Below are positions 1 to 11,761 of a stretch of 64,000 nt of DNA, piece after piece. Source of the DNA: Moniliophthora roreri (taxonomy: Eukaryota > Basidiomycota > Agaricomycetes > Agaricales > Marasmiaceae); assembly GCA_001466705.2 (NCBI GenBank), contig LATX02000243.1, forward strand, positions 62,001 through 126,000. Reading direction: 5' to 3'. How positions within the stretch are numbered: position 1 is the first letter of the stretch; each line of letters starts with the position of its first letter. The translations under genes were made by a program, and so were the position numbers. The notes under the pieces are model-generated. The model was not told where the DNA came from. It ran no database searches and worked only from the letters and a program-made list of their open reading frames with translations.

Positions 1-3000
1 AAGGGAGAGAATTTGGAGGCTTCGGTGGTGGTTCTAAAGACATTCATTTGGACCGCCAGCTCTCAATGCCAGAGTTCCTGACCGGCGCATGCTTTGAATC
101 TGCGGTTCCCGTACAGATTAATCCAGTTCCTGCACCCCTCAAACCCGCCTTCAAACCTCCAAAAACCTTCAATCCACCAATTTCCAAAATAAACACGAAT
201 ACAGCCGGTTGTCGATCTTCTAATGCTTCATCGAGCAATGCCGATGCTACATCGGATACTGTGTTGGTTCCTTCTGTTGCCAGTAATATCGAGAGTGACT
301 CGTTTTGGTGTGTAAACTGGTGCGAAGTATGACAGGATTTTGACCGCTTGTGAAGCTGAATATTGTCGTAGGCGCAAAAGCGGCGGTAACAAAAAGAAGG
401 ATATCTGGGAAGGCGATGCATACCTCAAACATGAGCACGGTACGCTCACTATGATCTCGGAGGAAGGCAAGATGTCAGGACATTTGCTTTCTCTCTTCCT
501 TGCAGTTCCTGACTTAAATGTCTGCAGCATGGCCACCGTATCTCGGAAAGAAAGCCTTTCGGCTGGGCAGAGATTATTCGTTGGCGGGAAGGAAGTTCAG
601 CTGGTAACTGAGATGACGGCTGCTCAGATCCCTAATTCGGACCAAGCCGGCTCACCGGTCGTGAGTGAAGTTCCAGCCATTGTTTCTACCCCCGCGCCTA
701 GCAAGAGATACATTCCGGTGGCGTCGTTCTATGGCGCACCCGTTAAGACTCAAGGCCCGTTGTGAGTGAAAACTACGCTTCCCATGAGTTTTACTTCAGC
801 AAGTTGATCTGAACGCTAGGCATGATCCCAATGCCGAGGGTGCTATCGTGATGAAGTATCCGAGGCAAGAGCACATTCAAAGATACAACAAAAAGTCAGG
901 ATACTCTTATATTGCCACATCATCACTGACTCTTCACAGGAATCGAGCCGTTGTGGATGTGGTTCTTGATCCCATACTCGCAAGGCGAATGCGACCGCAT
1001 CAACATGAAGGTAAGCTTGTTTACGTTCTTCAGGGGTTGATGGTGATATTAACCCGACGTCCTAGGTGTTAAGTTTCTGTACGAATGTGTCATGGGTTTG
1101 CGAAAGCATGAGGGCAATGGATGCATACTTGCAGATGAGATGTGAGTAACAGGGTCAAACTTACCACACAATCTGCTGAAATACAGAATACAACAGGGGC
1201 CTCGGGAAAACGCTTCAGGTGACTTTTCAGTGCAGCCTTCATCAGCCGCTAACTGAAGGTGTCCTAGACTATTAGTCTGATATGGACCTTACTAAGTAAC
1301 TCCAGCCCTCTTCAATTAATTTCATTGTTGATGATCTGTCGACAGAGCAGAATCCTTACGCTGGTGCTGGACCAATCATCAACAAAGCCATGATCGTCTG
1401 CCCAGTTTCACTGATAAATGTGAGTCGACTAGCCTCTGGGAAATCTCGGTCTCACGGTCGGAATAGAACTGGAAGAATGAGTTTCACAAGTGGCTCGGTC
1501 GCGATAGGATAGGTGTGACTGTTTGCGATAGGAAACTGGACGCCATACGGACCTTCGCGAGCTCGTGAGATATATATACCAGGTCATTCCTAGCACGCGG
1601 CTTATCATATGTCTACAGAGCAAGACAGAACGTGCTGATTGTCGGTTATGAAAGGCTGAGAACGATCACGTATGTTTTGCTTTTCTTCGCATAATTATCG
1701 TCTGAGCTGACATTGCCATTCAGTAAAGAGATAGCTACGTGCGGGTGGGTGACAAAGTTCCGGAAGCCTACTTTGACTCACCCCTTACAGGATTGGCTTA
1801 ATTGTCTGTGACGAAGGTCTTTCATCCGGTCTTTCGCGCTGCTTTCAGTACTGAGAGATCCCGTAGGTCATCGCCTCAAGTCTTCAAAAGGGAAGACCTT
1901 TGCTTCCTTTAAGGCCTTTAACACTCCGCGACGAATAATATTGTCCGGAACGCCTATTCAGAATGACCTTGGTGAATTTCATGCAATGGTCAGTCTCTTT
2001 CACTTCTAGTCGTAAGAATCAGTTTCACTTTTGATAGGCTGATTTTTGCAACCCTGGATTGCTTGGTACGCTTGAGTCTGGTTCATAGTTCAGCTATAGT
2101 TTGACTCGTTTCAGATGACTACACCTCTTTCAAGCGAACATACGAAAATCCCATCATCAAGAGCCGTGCTCCAGATTGTACCACTAAAGAATTAGAACTT
2201 GGCGAAAAGCGCTCTGCTCAGGTAAGTAGATGAGCCCTGAAATAATTAATGGTCTGATATCTCTACTCAGCTCATGAATATTGCGAAGAGCTTTGTACTC
2301 AGACGAGAAGCTACAATTTTAGGCAACTATCTACCTCCCAAGAGTGTGTTGCCCTCACCCTGTTCCCTGGAGTGGCTGACCCAGTTTTGCCTTAGCGGAA
2401 TATGTTGTCTTCGTCACGCCGTCATCGACTCAACTATCGATTTTTGCAAGATTACTTCAACCTGACCAAGTAGAAGATTATATGCACTCTACCGTCGAAT
2501 CCCTGGCAGTTATCAACCTACTAATCAAGGTCAGCAGCAGTCCAATACTCCTGAAGGCGGCTTTGGAGAAGGACCGGAACGAGCGTAGTCTTCTGTATCG
2601 TAACATCAAAGATGCAGTATCGCTGCTACCGCCCGATGTTCAGGTTGAGAATGCGTCTCTAAGCGGTGAATATGTCGAATTGGCGTCCTGTTCCATCGCT
2701 AAAAATATGTTCTAGGGAAATTGACCGCGATTGCGCGGCTGTTGCATATCATCCGAGAGGTGTGCTTCGCTTCCTTCGGTGATGATACGTCACTCATTAC
2801 TTGTACAGACCACCGACGAAAAATGCGTTCTTGTGTCTCATTACACATCCACTTTGAATATATTGGAGGCCTTTTGCGTCAAGCAAAATTACAGCTATTT
2901 CCGATTGGATGGGTCGGTGAAAACAAGTCGTGCGACGTTCTCTCACTAATATTCTGGTTTAGCCAGACGCCACTTCCGAAGAGACAGGAATACGTCAATG

Positions 3001-4362
3001 CCTTTAACAAGACGGATCAAAGATCAGGCTGTTTGTTTTCAAGCCATTGTCCCGCGTCCATACTCAAACACACTCTCGCCTAGTCATATTTCTTTTGAGT
3101 TCTAAAGCAGGTACGGGAGGACCATATACACGTGGACGCTCATTAACTCACACATTCTAGGCGGCGTCGGAATCAATCTGATAGGTACGACCGAATTATA
3201 TCGAGCTGCTATCGATCGGTCAACTTCACGATGTTCAGGAGGATCACGACTATGCTTAATAGACTCGGACTGGAACCCTAGGTACTTATTTGCTACATTC
3301 GTTGTCTCGTCTTGACTAATTGTTCGATAGCCATGACCTACAGTCGATGGCCAGATGTCATCGGTCGGTATTTGTCTTCGACTTATCAATCCCGCCGATC
3401 TCATGTTCCTCGCCCTTCAGTGATGGTCAGAGAAAACCAGTCTTCATATATCGGTTTCTGACCACAGGCACTATCGATGGTACGTGGCATTTTGATTCAA
3501 CGATACTGCAGTTGATATCTGCTGAACAGAAAAGATATTCCAGCGTCAGATAATCAAACTAGGCCTAAGCAACGGTGAGTTATGGCCGAATCGACTCGCT
3601 ATCGAATTGACTGTTCATTTCTTTCAGCACTGATGGGCTCTGTAAGTACAAGTTGAATGAGGAACGAGCGCACCAATTGATTGAGTCATGACTAGGATAC
3701 TGCGGGTTCTAAAGGCGATTCCTTTACCAAGAAAGACGTACGGGTTCATTTTAGTCATCAACCGTCGCGACTGACCCTTTCACTAGCTGCGAGACATCTT
3801 TCGCGTTGATCCCAACACTTGTTGCAATACCCATGACCTTATAGATTGTCCTTGTCAAGGAGATCGCTCAGATGACCAGGGATCCTGGACAATCTCAACA
3901 AGTAATGATAAAGATGAGATGAAGGGATTCGTCTGCGCCTCGCAAGTCAGGCCATCTGATATGACTAAATTGAGCAAGGTCGACATGGAGGTGAGAGTCA
4001 ATCATTTATGTTGTGTTCGTGGTGTTTACATTCACTAGTACCTCGAAAGGAAGAAAGCAAGTCTGGCGTCGTTGGATGAGTGGAAGCATGTGAACTGTCT
4101 CAGGTCCGACTCTCGAGACGAAATTCAAGATGAGATTTTAGCGGACTTGTTATATACCCGCGAGATCGATCCAGCAGACGATTATTCTCACCCTTTATTG
4201 GAGGCTGTGGATCTCGAACGGAGAGAGAGGATTGAAAAAACCAAACGTCCATTGACGGTTCGAGATGTGCCCGGAGGGACCGTTTCATTCATATTTGAGA
4301 AATCCTCGCGCCTCTTCGAACATGGGAATCAAGGTGAAGCCAGCTCGGATATTTCAGAGTGA
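1..4362 (+). CDS. RDH54: RAD54B/Rdh54-type SNF2 DNA translocase (5' partial)
   Basis: SWI2/SNF2 motor of homologous recombination; this family acts with Rad51/Dmc1 on duplex DNA in the nucleus. The frame is open from base 1, so the true start is probably upstream; the first in-frame ATG is at 66. Spliced exons give the RAD54B-specific N-terminal module (FW.V.W then KKDIWEGDAYL, about 275-480), then ATPase motif I ADEMGLGKT (split by an intron, about 1130-1215), motif II DEGHRLK (also split, about 1808-1880), SGTPIQND (about 1948), the helicase C half with VSHYTSTL and FRLDGQ (about 2835-2965), SSKAGGVGINLIG (split, about 3095-3185), and DSDWNP with ARCHRDGQ (about 3270-3430). A C-terminal tail with clustered Cys/His (about 3790-3860) follows, ending at a TGA at 4360-4362. 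Around twenty short introns are needed; no break in the ATPase core is seen. RAD54B is favoured over RAD54 because of the WEGDAYL module. Confidence 0.88.
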
Positions 4363-4987
4363 CTATAAATGATTTCGGACTCCATGGCAGCTTAGACTTT
4401 GGAATTTCATACATTACTCACCATTGTATCTAGTTTACTACTGATCATGTAATGTGGGATTCTCAAGTTTGCAGGCTATGAACAGACATCATGGAATCAT
4501 ATTTCGAACGCAAGCACAACACAGTACAAATTGGGTAATATATGAGGATTAAGCTGGACCCAGATAACTGGAAAGTAGTGATCAAAGCCCACCGAAACCA
4601 CCATAAGACGAGGGTTAGACGGGATACTAGATAGCAAATACGCTATTAGCGCCCCCTGAAACCACCATCGACAGCGGAACAAAGCAAGAAAATGGATGGC
4701 GTACAACGCCTCCAGGGAAGTAAGAAGAATGAAGGTGACGAGATGGAAAACCCTTAAAGCCCATGAGTAGTAAAATCAATGAGGACAAGTGGGTCACACC
4801 TCATAATTAGTGTTCATATGGAATGAAGTGAGAACTAACCTGGGCAAGGTGAGCACCATGCAACGCTTTGTCCACGTTAGCTACCACTTAAGGAGTGACA
4901 GCAAAGAAAAAGCCGAGAAAAGAAAGAATATAGGTAAAAAAGAAAATGGAAAGAGGAAGAGGTAGGCTTTCTGTTGGATGTTCCGTT
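4363..4987. other. Intergenic region between convergent genes
   Basis: The 3' ends of the RAD54B-like gene (+) and the amidohydrolase gene (-) face each other here. I see A/T-rich 3'-UTR-like sequence but no convincing gene, repeat or RNA. Confidence 0.6.
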
Positions 4988-7563
4988 TCAGGCCTTCTCG
5001 TATACCGGTTGGCCATCGATGACGGTGGCAAGGACCTCAGTTGAGAGTATCTTGTCAACGGGCACGGTCATGATGTCTTGCGAGAGTATTACATAATCCG
5101 CACGCTTTCCAGGCTCCAACGATCCCAATGTCTTCTCCGTGAACGAGGCATATGCGGGATCAATGGTCATTCCTGGTGTAGTGATATGAGTGATTAACAA
5201 ATTGGATGTCAATACTCTCTCACCTCGCAGAGCCTCTTCACGACTTAGGCGTTGTTCCGGGAACCTGATGTTGAAGGTTTGTCTACGAAGTGTAAAAAGA
5301 AGAGCGGAGGCTTACCATCCTTCCGATCCATGGGGAGACTTGCCATCAGGAGATAGACGAGACACTGCAGCATAGAAACCAGACAAAGGATTCATACTCT
5401 CGACCGGGGAATCAGAGCCGAGTGTGATCCTCGCTCCCATGTCGATCATTGTGCGGAAAGCGTATAAGTTTTTCACTCGCTCGGGGCCCTTCACATCAAG
5501 TCAGTCAGTTGGTATGCAATTGCCTCGAAGTGGTATGAACCATACCAGGCGATTTTGTGCATACCACATATCGCTGATGCTGACAGGATGAGATCAGAAT
5601 TATGTCATCCTTGCAGCCATGGTGGTACTTACGCATGAGTCGGTTGAACACTGGCAATTACTACCAACGATTGTCACTGTAAGTGAAAGTTTGACGGCAT
5701 ATGAGCGCTACAGGACCTACCGCCGAGCTTTCCGAGCCTTATCATATCAGACGGTAACATGATTTGGGCATGCTCTAGGCGAGGGCGCAAGGCTGTCACG
5801 TTGACTCCAGAAAGGGAGGCTTCGAAAGCATCGATAACGATACTATTTGCACGATCACCGATGGCATGAACGTTCTCAAATCGATGTTAAGATAGTTCCG
5901 GAGTGATATAGACAGGAAAACATACCACTTGCCAACCATCGCGTAAGAAAAGTGGAATGAACTTGAACAGAACTTCTTTGTCCAGCCGCATGAATCCGGG
6001 AGTTGACGGGTTGTCAGTGTAAGGTTCAAAGAGCTTCAGCGAAGTTTGAGATCGGGAAAGGCAAGTTAGAGCCAAACTTACTGCAGCACCTCCGGTCCGT
6101 AAAGCACCATCCGCGAATATCTTGACACTACGAGCGCTCAATCGTTCATCACCAGTTGCAATTACAGGTTCGGTGGTATTTCCCCAATACTCCCCGTTCT
6201 CGTCGAAAAATGTCATCCCATAAATGCGGATCTAATGTAACAATAGGTCAAGGATGTTATCTCTAGGGTTGACAGACTTTGTACTTACTGGCAATTGTTG
6301 CAATTTGGCTTGCCTGAACACATCATTTATGAACATACGATTCGAATATAACGGTAAGAGACTGAGATCATTAGTACCTCTTGAAGAAATTGAGAGATAC
6401 TGGGTCAAGGCCAGCGTCATGAATTGAAGTCAGCCCATATTTGACGGCATCCCGAACTGCGATGTTGAAGCGTTTCAAGAGATCGTCTTCATTCGGAAGA
6501 GGCTGTTTGATGAGCTCCTGGGCATTGTCCAGTAGCATGCCTAGTAAAACGTGTCAGTTCCGTCAAGTGCGGAAGTACAGCTTTATAACCTGTGGGTCTT
6601 CCGGAATCGTCCCGAACGATGACACCACCATCAACTTCTAATGGCAAAGGCAAACTAGCTTCGAGCGCTTTTGAAGATACCCAAAGAGCATGACAATCCT
6701 TGCTTTGAAGAACAATGGGTCGTCCGCGAATAATGGGGTCTACCTCCAGATCTGCCTGATAGTCAATTAAAGATTGGTTCCTATGAAAGATATATTTTTA
6801 CCAACGGCTGATGGCCAACTATTGCCAGGCCAAACAGTGTGATCCCATCCGCCACCAAGAATAAATTTCGAAGTGTCCCTTTGGACATCGGGGTTGGCGA
6901 GGATGTAATCCCGCACACGATCAACGGTCTCTTGAATGGTCTTAGTGCCCTCTAGAGGAAGCTGTCGGCTAGCACCATATTCAAGAATGTGGGCATGAGA
7001 GTCTGGATGAATCTCAATGAATAGTGGGTAGACTAATGCTTCAGTAATACCAACCGCTCAGACCAGGAACAACGATGGAGCCGGCCTTGACAAAGCGAAT
7101 GTTCAACCGGGATTGCTTCATCGAGCTGATACTATTAACACCAACAGTGTCTTCCCAGCGCTGCTTGACATGTTCTGAGGTATTTGGATCACATCAGTCA
7201 GGAAATAAACGACATAGACCATATCGACACACCTAGGCTTCCAGAATCCACGATACGTTTCTTGTGCACGACAATACACTGAACCACGGAGTTCTTTTCG
7301 TCAACCGTGTATATCTTATCACCATCCGGGGTGCACAGTGCGTACGAGTCTGGAGCACCGTGGGATACCGAAGCAGCAAGACGAGCGCGTAGAAGATACC
7401 AAGCGCCAACAGCGCCCAGGAGGAGGAGGATCTTTGTTTTGTACGAGCTGGAGCTGGAGTTGGAGGGGGCCCTGATGAAATTGTCTGGTGCCGGTTTCGC
7501 TTGTTCTTCCGCAATTTTTTCGATTTTTTCTCCTAGAACTGGACGTTGTCGAAGTTCCGACAT
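4988..7563 (-). CDS. Membrane-anchored amidohydrolase, YtcJ/amidohydrolase-3 family
   Basis: Metal-dependent hydrolase of the amidohydrolase superfamily (YtcJ-like subgroup); members cleave amide or formamide bonds, but the substrate cannot be told from sequence. The chosen start (7561-7563) gives MSELRQRPVLGEK, a short hydrophilic stretch, then one membrane segment (KILLLLGAVGAWYLL, about residues 45-60), suggesting an N-terminal anchor. After splicing, family landmarks appear in order: PGLSDSHAH (metal ligands), LGGGWDHTVWPGNSWP (about 6800-6900), SIHDAGL, MTFFDENGEYWG (about 6190), VKIFADGALRTGGAA, HAIGDRAN (about 5845-5880), HAQIMLPSDMIRLGKLG (about 5730-5770), SVQPTHA.SDMWYAQNRLG, and GSDSPVESMNP.SGFYAAVSR (about 5350-5430). 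It ends with the usual LEPGKRADYVILSQD and TVIDGQPVYE. Length (roughly 600 residues) is normal plus the anchor. It is divergent from HRD1 across 244 bp. Confidence 0.85.
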
Positions 7564-7807
7564 CGTACAGAAGAAAAGGAAAGAACACACTGCTCTGAAC
7601 AGCCTTTCTGACTTTAAAGTCAGCAAGGCGCCTATCTTTTTTTTCGCTGCGGCCAAACCATGGGGGCAAGATGTAAAGCGGGAGCGCTCGAGAATTTTCG
7701 AGTCGAAATAGTGACACGTAATAATGACACGTAGTGCCCTAATTGTGCCCGATCGCGTTGATGCTGCTGAGTACGGCTAGTGTGACGCTCACCACTGTCT
7801 GTGCATC
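7564..7807. promoter_or_regulatory. Divergent promoter between amidohydrolase and HRD1
   Basis: Only 244 bp separate the two divergent start codons, so both promoters must lie here or overlap the 5' UTRs. No clear TATA box; two copies of GTGACACGTA/ATGACACGTA (about 7710-7734) are the only notable motif. Inference from spacing only. Confidence 0.4.
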
Positions 7808-10545
7808 ATGCCTCCGCTCAACCAACTCCTCCGTCGGCCAGCCCAGTCTCTTATGCTTTCGGTCACATCTCATAGGATTCTGGCCTATATATTCTTTTCT
7901 CTCGTCGCTGTCGTTGCAGCTATTGCCAATGCACTCAAGAACCACAGCAATTTTTATTCAGTCACCATTTACCTGTCCAAGAGCAGTCGCAGTGTCCTGG
8001 TACGTCTTCTCAGTCTTCACCATGCTCCAAGGAATCGTACTAATCTTTGTCTGTAGATTCTCGCCAACTTTGCGTTTCTGCTGGCATTACTAGGGGGCCA
8101 TATTACTCAGAGAATATTCTTTGGTGCTTTGCGTCCAAATGAAATAGAGGTGTGTGGGTCTTGGGCGTTCCGAGATCATAATCAGATAATTGACAACTTT
8201 TCTAGCGCCTTTATGACAGGCTTTGGTTCTTCATCACCGAATCTCTACTTGCCTTTACGATTTTCCGCGATGAATTCGACATTCCTTTCGCTCTGATGTT
8301 TGGTTTTCTACTCTTCGTCAAGTCTTTTCATTGGCTGGCAAGCGACCGCATTGAATGGGTGGGTTTTTGACCTTACTGCTCCATATTGCATCGAGTTTCA
8401 TTTTGGCGCTCAATAGATGGATCAAAGACCTTATCCGGGCCCTCCGCTACTATTCCATGTTAGAATGTCAATCCTGTTCACCATACTATGGATCACAGAC
8501 TTTGTCATGTTTCTGGTCGCAGTTGAAAGCACGCTCGCACACGGTGTAGGTGGGATGGTTCTGTTCGCCAGTGAAGTGAGTCACTCTGAATCACTTGTGT
8601 ACGGTATTCTTATACTAACTTACTGTAGTACGGTATTCTCATGGCGAGCATCACGAATACTCTAGCAAAATACCTCCTGTCCTCCTATGAATTGAGGCGA
8701 GCAGGTCAGCGGGGTGGAGAGAATGCTCCTCCCTGGGAGAACAAGAGCATGTGGGTGTTTTATATAGAACTTACCACTGGTAAGATAGAGTTAAATCGAG
8801 ATTTCTTTCCATCTGACAACGCCAAAACTCAGATTTCCTCAAGTTAACGACGTATCTGGCCTTCTTTTCCGTTATTATTACGTTCTATGGTTTGCCGTTG
8901 AACATCGTCCGGGATGTCTACATCACAGCTCGTTCACTGTACACACGATTACAGGCCCTTCACCGATATCAAGTCGCTACCCGGAACATGGATCAGAGAT
9001 ACCCGAACGCAACTGAACAAGAGTTGTCTGCCATGTCGGATCGGACCTGCATTATCTGCCGAGAGGAGATGGTTTCTCCTGCAACCCCAGCAGCTGATGC
9101 ACCTCCAGCGCCTAATGCAGCATCTGACGGGCCTAACATGACTCCGAAAAAGCTTCCTTGTGGTCACATTTTCCATTTCCACTGTCTGAGGTCGTGGCTA
9201 GAACGTCAACAAAGCTGTCCCACATGGTATGTCAAAATTCCCGCTATTTTTCGTAAGATAATGTCAAGAATTCTGATCAACGGTACGCAGTCGTCGCAAT
9301 GTATTGGAAAATAATAATCGTGGCCAGCCACCTGCTGCGGCTGGTGTTGGCCCCCAAGGTGCCCCACCACAAAATCCGCTACTTGGAGGTGGACTAGGCG
9401 CCCAAAATTTCAATCTCGGTGCCCAGCCAGGCGTTAACGAAAACAACAATGGCCTGGGCTTCTTGGGAAGATTGCTTGGACAGCAAAATCCCCAGCAACC
9501 CGGTGGTGTCCGAAGAGTATTCCCACTCCCACCTGTTGCTGCGAACCCCGGTGCTGGTCCCGGTGCTGGTGCTGCCAATGTGGTCCAAGACGCAGCTGGA
9601 AGAGTTGTCATTCAGTACAATATCCAGTATCATGTTCCTCGGCCAGGTCAGGAGCAAGGGGCACCACCACCACCACCACCGCCTCAAGTTCAACAGCTTC
9701 GACCTGTTCCCCAATTCAACGGGTTCGAAGGTCCTGGAAATATCTGGCAGCCCTGGCCAGCTGATGCACCGGCTGGCGACGAACAGGCGCCTAACACTGA
9801 CACAAATGCAGATTCTACTGCGTCCGGCACCAGTCCCCCCGCGTCTAACCCCGCATCTGTGAATCCTCAGTCTGAACCTTCTCCCGAAGCTTCCACTTCT
9901 ACCGCGACAACTATGAATCCAAGTCCCAGGGAAGGTGCTGCTCTTGCCGCGTTACGTCGATTCCATTCGGCCAATAACTCTGCTGCGGTTACAGAAGCGG
10001 CAAGTACCAGTCGACCAGTACCCGAGGGCGCTAATTCGACTCTGACACAACGCAGTCCATCAGACGGTCAATCTCGCGGTGTTGATGTCCCTGGTCTTAT
10101 CCCCCTCTACGATTTCGACTTCGGGGAACATCAACAAGCGCCTACCACTACTCCATCTGCATCGATAGCGCAGGCGTCTGCCTCCCGGGCGTCTGTACCT
10201 CAACACGTTCCTACCCTTTCTTCACCTCCGCAACCCCTTTCAACCACGGGGCCGATGGTAACGGAAGACCAGCTTAGTGTGCTTGATCGGGTTACGCGGG
10301 AAGCCATCGATGAGCGGCTCCGTATTTTGGAGAGGGTGTCGATGAATTTCCATCAGAGTATGGAAGATTTGATGAAGGTGCGAAGCGTACTCCCACCACT
10401 TCCGCAAGACCAGGCGACTTTGACCTCACCAAAGGCTACATCTCCACCTGCTGATACAGCTGGAACAGCCCCGAGCACCAGTGAGTCAGAGGGCTCTCAC
10501 AGTGGATCCGGGCATGTTGAAGGGAACACTGCCGTTGCTACCTAA
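7808..10545 (+). CDS. HRD1: HRD1/synoviolin-type ER E3 ubiquitin ligase
   Basis: Multi-spanning ER ubiquitin ligase central to ER-associated degradation, known to work with HRD3/SEL1L and derlins. The start gives MPPLNQLLRRPAQSLM; about six introns of 50-60 nt are removed. The N-terminal half (7808 to about 8970) contains several hydrophobic segments such as ILAYIFFSLVAVVAAI, ILANFAFLLALLGG and YLAFFSVIITFYGLP, with the family signature ITESLLAFTIFRDEFD. A RING-H2 finger follows (about 9045-9310): CIIC, then CGHIFHFHCL and, across an intron, CPTCR. An unusually long inter-loop insertion of about 30 residues rich in Ala/Pro lies between the first Cys pair and the CGH. After the RING is a ~400-residue Pro/Gln/Gly/Ser-rich cytosolic tail (9304-10545); its helix VLDRVTREAIDERLRILERV (about 10279-10338) resembles the C-terminal HRD1 interaction helix. 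Confidence 0.93.
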
Positions 10546-10787
10546 GTATGTGGTGTATAGTAATTTTGTTAGCCAAAAGGATATATATTACTGTTGGTCC
10601 TTGGACGTCGTACTTACAGTACTTTGGTTTGAAAAACCCTGCACCTTGCCGGGTCCCGAGTGAATTACAAATCACCGTCCGGTCACCCTGTGGACAGCTT
10701 CTTACCTTACATAAGCCACACGGAAAAGTTTTACTGAGGATAATCATGTGACCGTTTCATCACCTTCCCTCCGAGCCCTCCGAGTCC
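10546..10787. other. Intergenic, HRD1 3' end to AIM41 5' end
   Basis: 242 bp between two same-strand genes; no additional gene seen. A GT/AC-rich stretch at about 10670-10745 has no assignable function. Confidence 0.5.
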
Positions 10788-11509
10788 ATGTTTCCCCGAT
10801 ATTCTTCGTCTCTGCTGCTCTTAGCAAGGAGATACTCGACCACAGCTGAAAATGACCTACGCAAAGCCCTCAACTCGCGCGTCAAAGATGCCATGAAGGT
10901 TCTTCTGAGCAGTCTGTCGTCAGAATTTTATGCCCAACTCATTCACCATTTACGTTTCAGAGCAAAAATCAACTTGCCTCGACCACTTTACGCGTAAGCT
11001 CTAGGAACTAGCTCACGGGCACACATATTCAACATTGAAAAAAAAAAAAAAACAAGTAGTCGGTTCTATCAGAGATAAACGCCGCAGACAAAGCAGCAAG
11101 CTCTCCCGTCTCGTCTTCTGCGATTATTTCCATCATTCGGAAAGCTCATGCTCGGAGGGTGCGTGCCAATGTCTTTCTACTATTTATGATATATATGCAA
11201 AATTTGACCATCTCCACCCAACAGCAAGACTCTGCCACCCAATTCACCCAAGCCTCACGCCCCGACCTCGCTGAAAAGGAGCTAAAAGAAGCCGAGTTGT
11301 TGGAAGAGTTCCTCCCGCCTCTACTTTCACAAGACCAGGTCGACACGCATCTTCGAGAAGTTATTGGTACGCTGACGCCAGAAGAAAAGGCAGCGGGCCC
11401 CAAAATTACAGGAAAGATATTCAAAATGTTTTATGGGAAGGTGGATAAATCCGTTGTGGACCCAGAGATGGTGAAGAAGAGGGTTGGGGTTTTACTTGCA
11501 GAGGCCTGA
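10788..11509 (+). CDS. AIM41: Mitochondrial GatB/YqeY-domain protein AIM41
   Basis: Small mitochondrial protein of the YqeY/GatB-C-terminal-like family; yeast AIM41 affects mitochondrial inheritance, and the biochemical role is unclear. Exons 10788-10898, 10961-10993, 11060-11158 and 11225-11509 join in frame to 175 residues. The N-terminus MFPRYSSSLLLLARRYST is a basic, Ser/Leu-rich, acid-free presequence. The YqeY core reads DLRKALNSRVKDAMKSKNQ, LASTTLRSVLSEINAADKA, then IISIIRKAHARR, and the C-terminal half has FTQASRPDLAEKELKEAELL followed by EEFLPPLLS and the helical GTLTPEEKAAGPKITGKIFK. Length fits the family. An A-rich run (11037-11052) lies in intron 2. Confidence 0.88.
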
Positions 11510-11761
11510 GGCTTGAGGTGTGGTCGTTGCCCGATATTACAGTAATGCCTTGATACCACTGAAAAACATCCCCGACTCTTACACTTTGTGGTACCAAGAA
11601 GCGCACGCGTATCTGGCTTGATGGGTCGCACTCACCGACTAAAGCATCTTTATCTGCAGCTGTAGGGTATATAAAAGTCCAAGAAATACAGAAAAGAAAT
11701 CATTGCCATCGTACGATATAACAATACATCCATAACTTATAGTCTACCAATATCAAGCCAA
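11510..11761. other. Intergenic, convergent AIM41 / RXT3 3' ends
   Basis: 252 bp between two convergent stops; AT-rich, no further gene seen. Confidence 0.5.

Noticed and set aside
7307..7711. 134-codon + strand open frame
   Set aside because: Opposite the first exon of the amidohydrolase, whose anchor segment and coding bias explain the region.
9264..9714. Gly/Pro-rich minus-strand frames
   Set aside because: Antisense to the Pro/Gln-rich HRD1 tail; composition effect.
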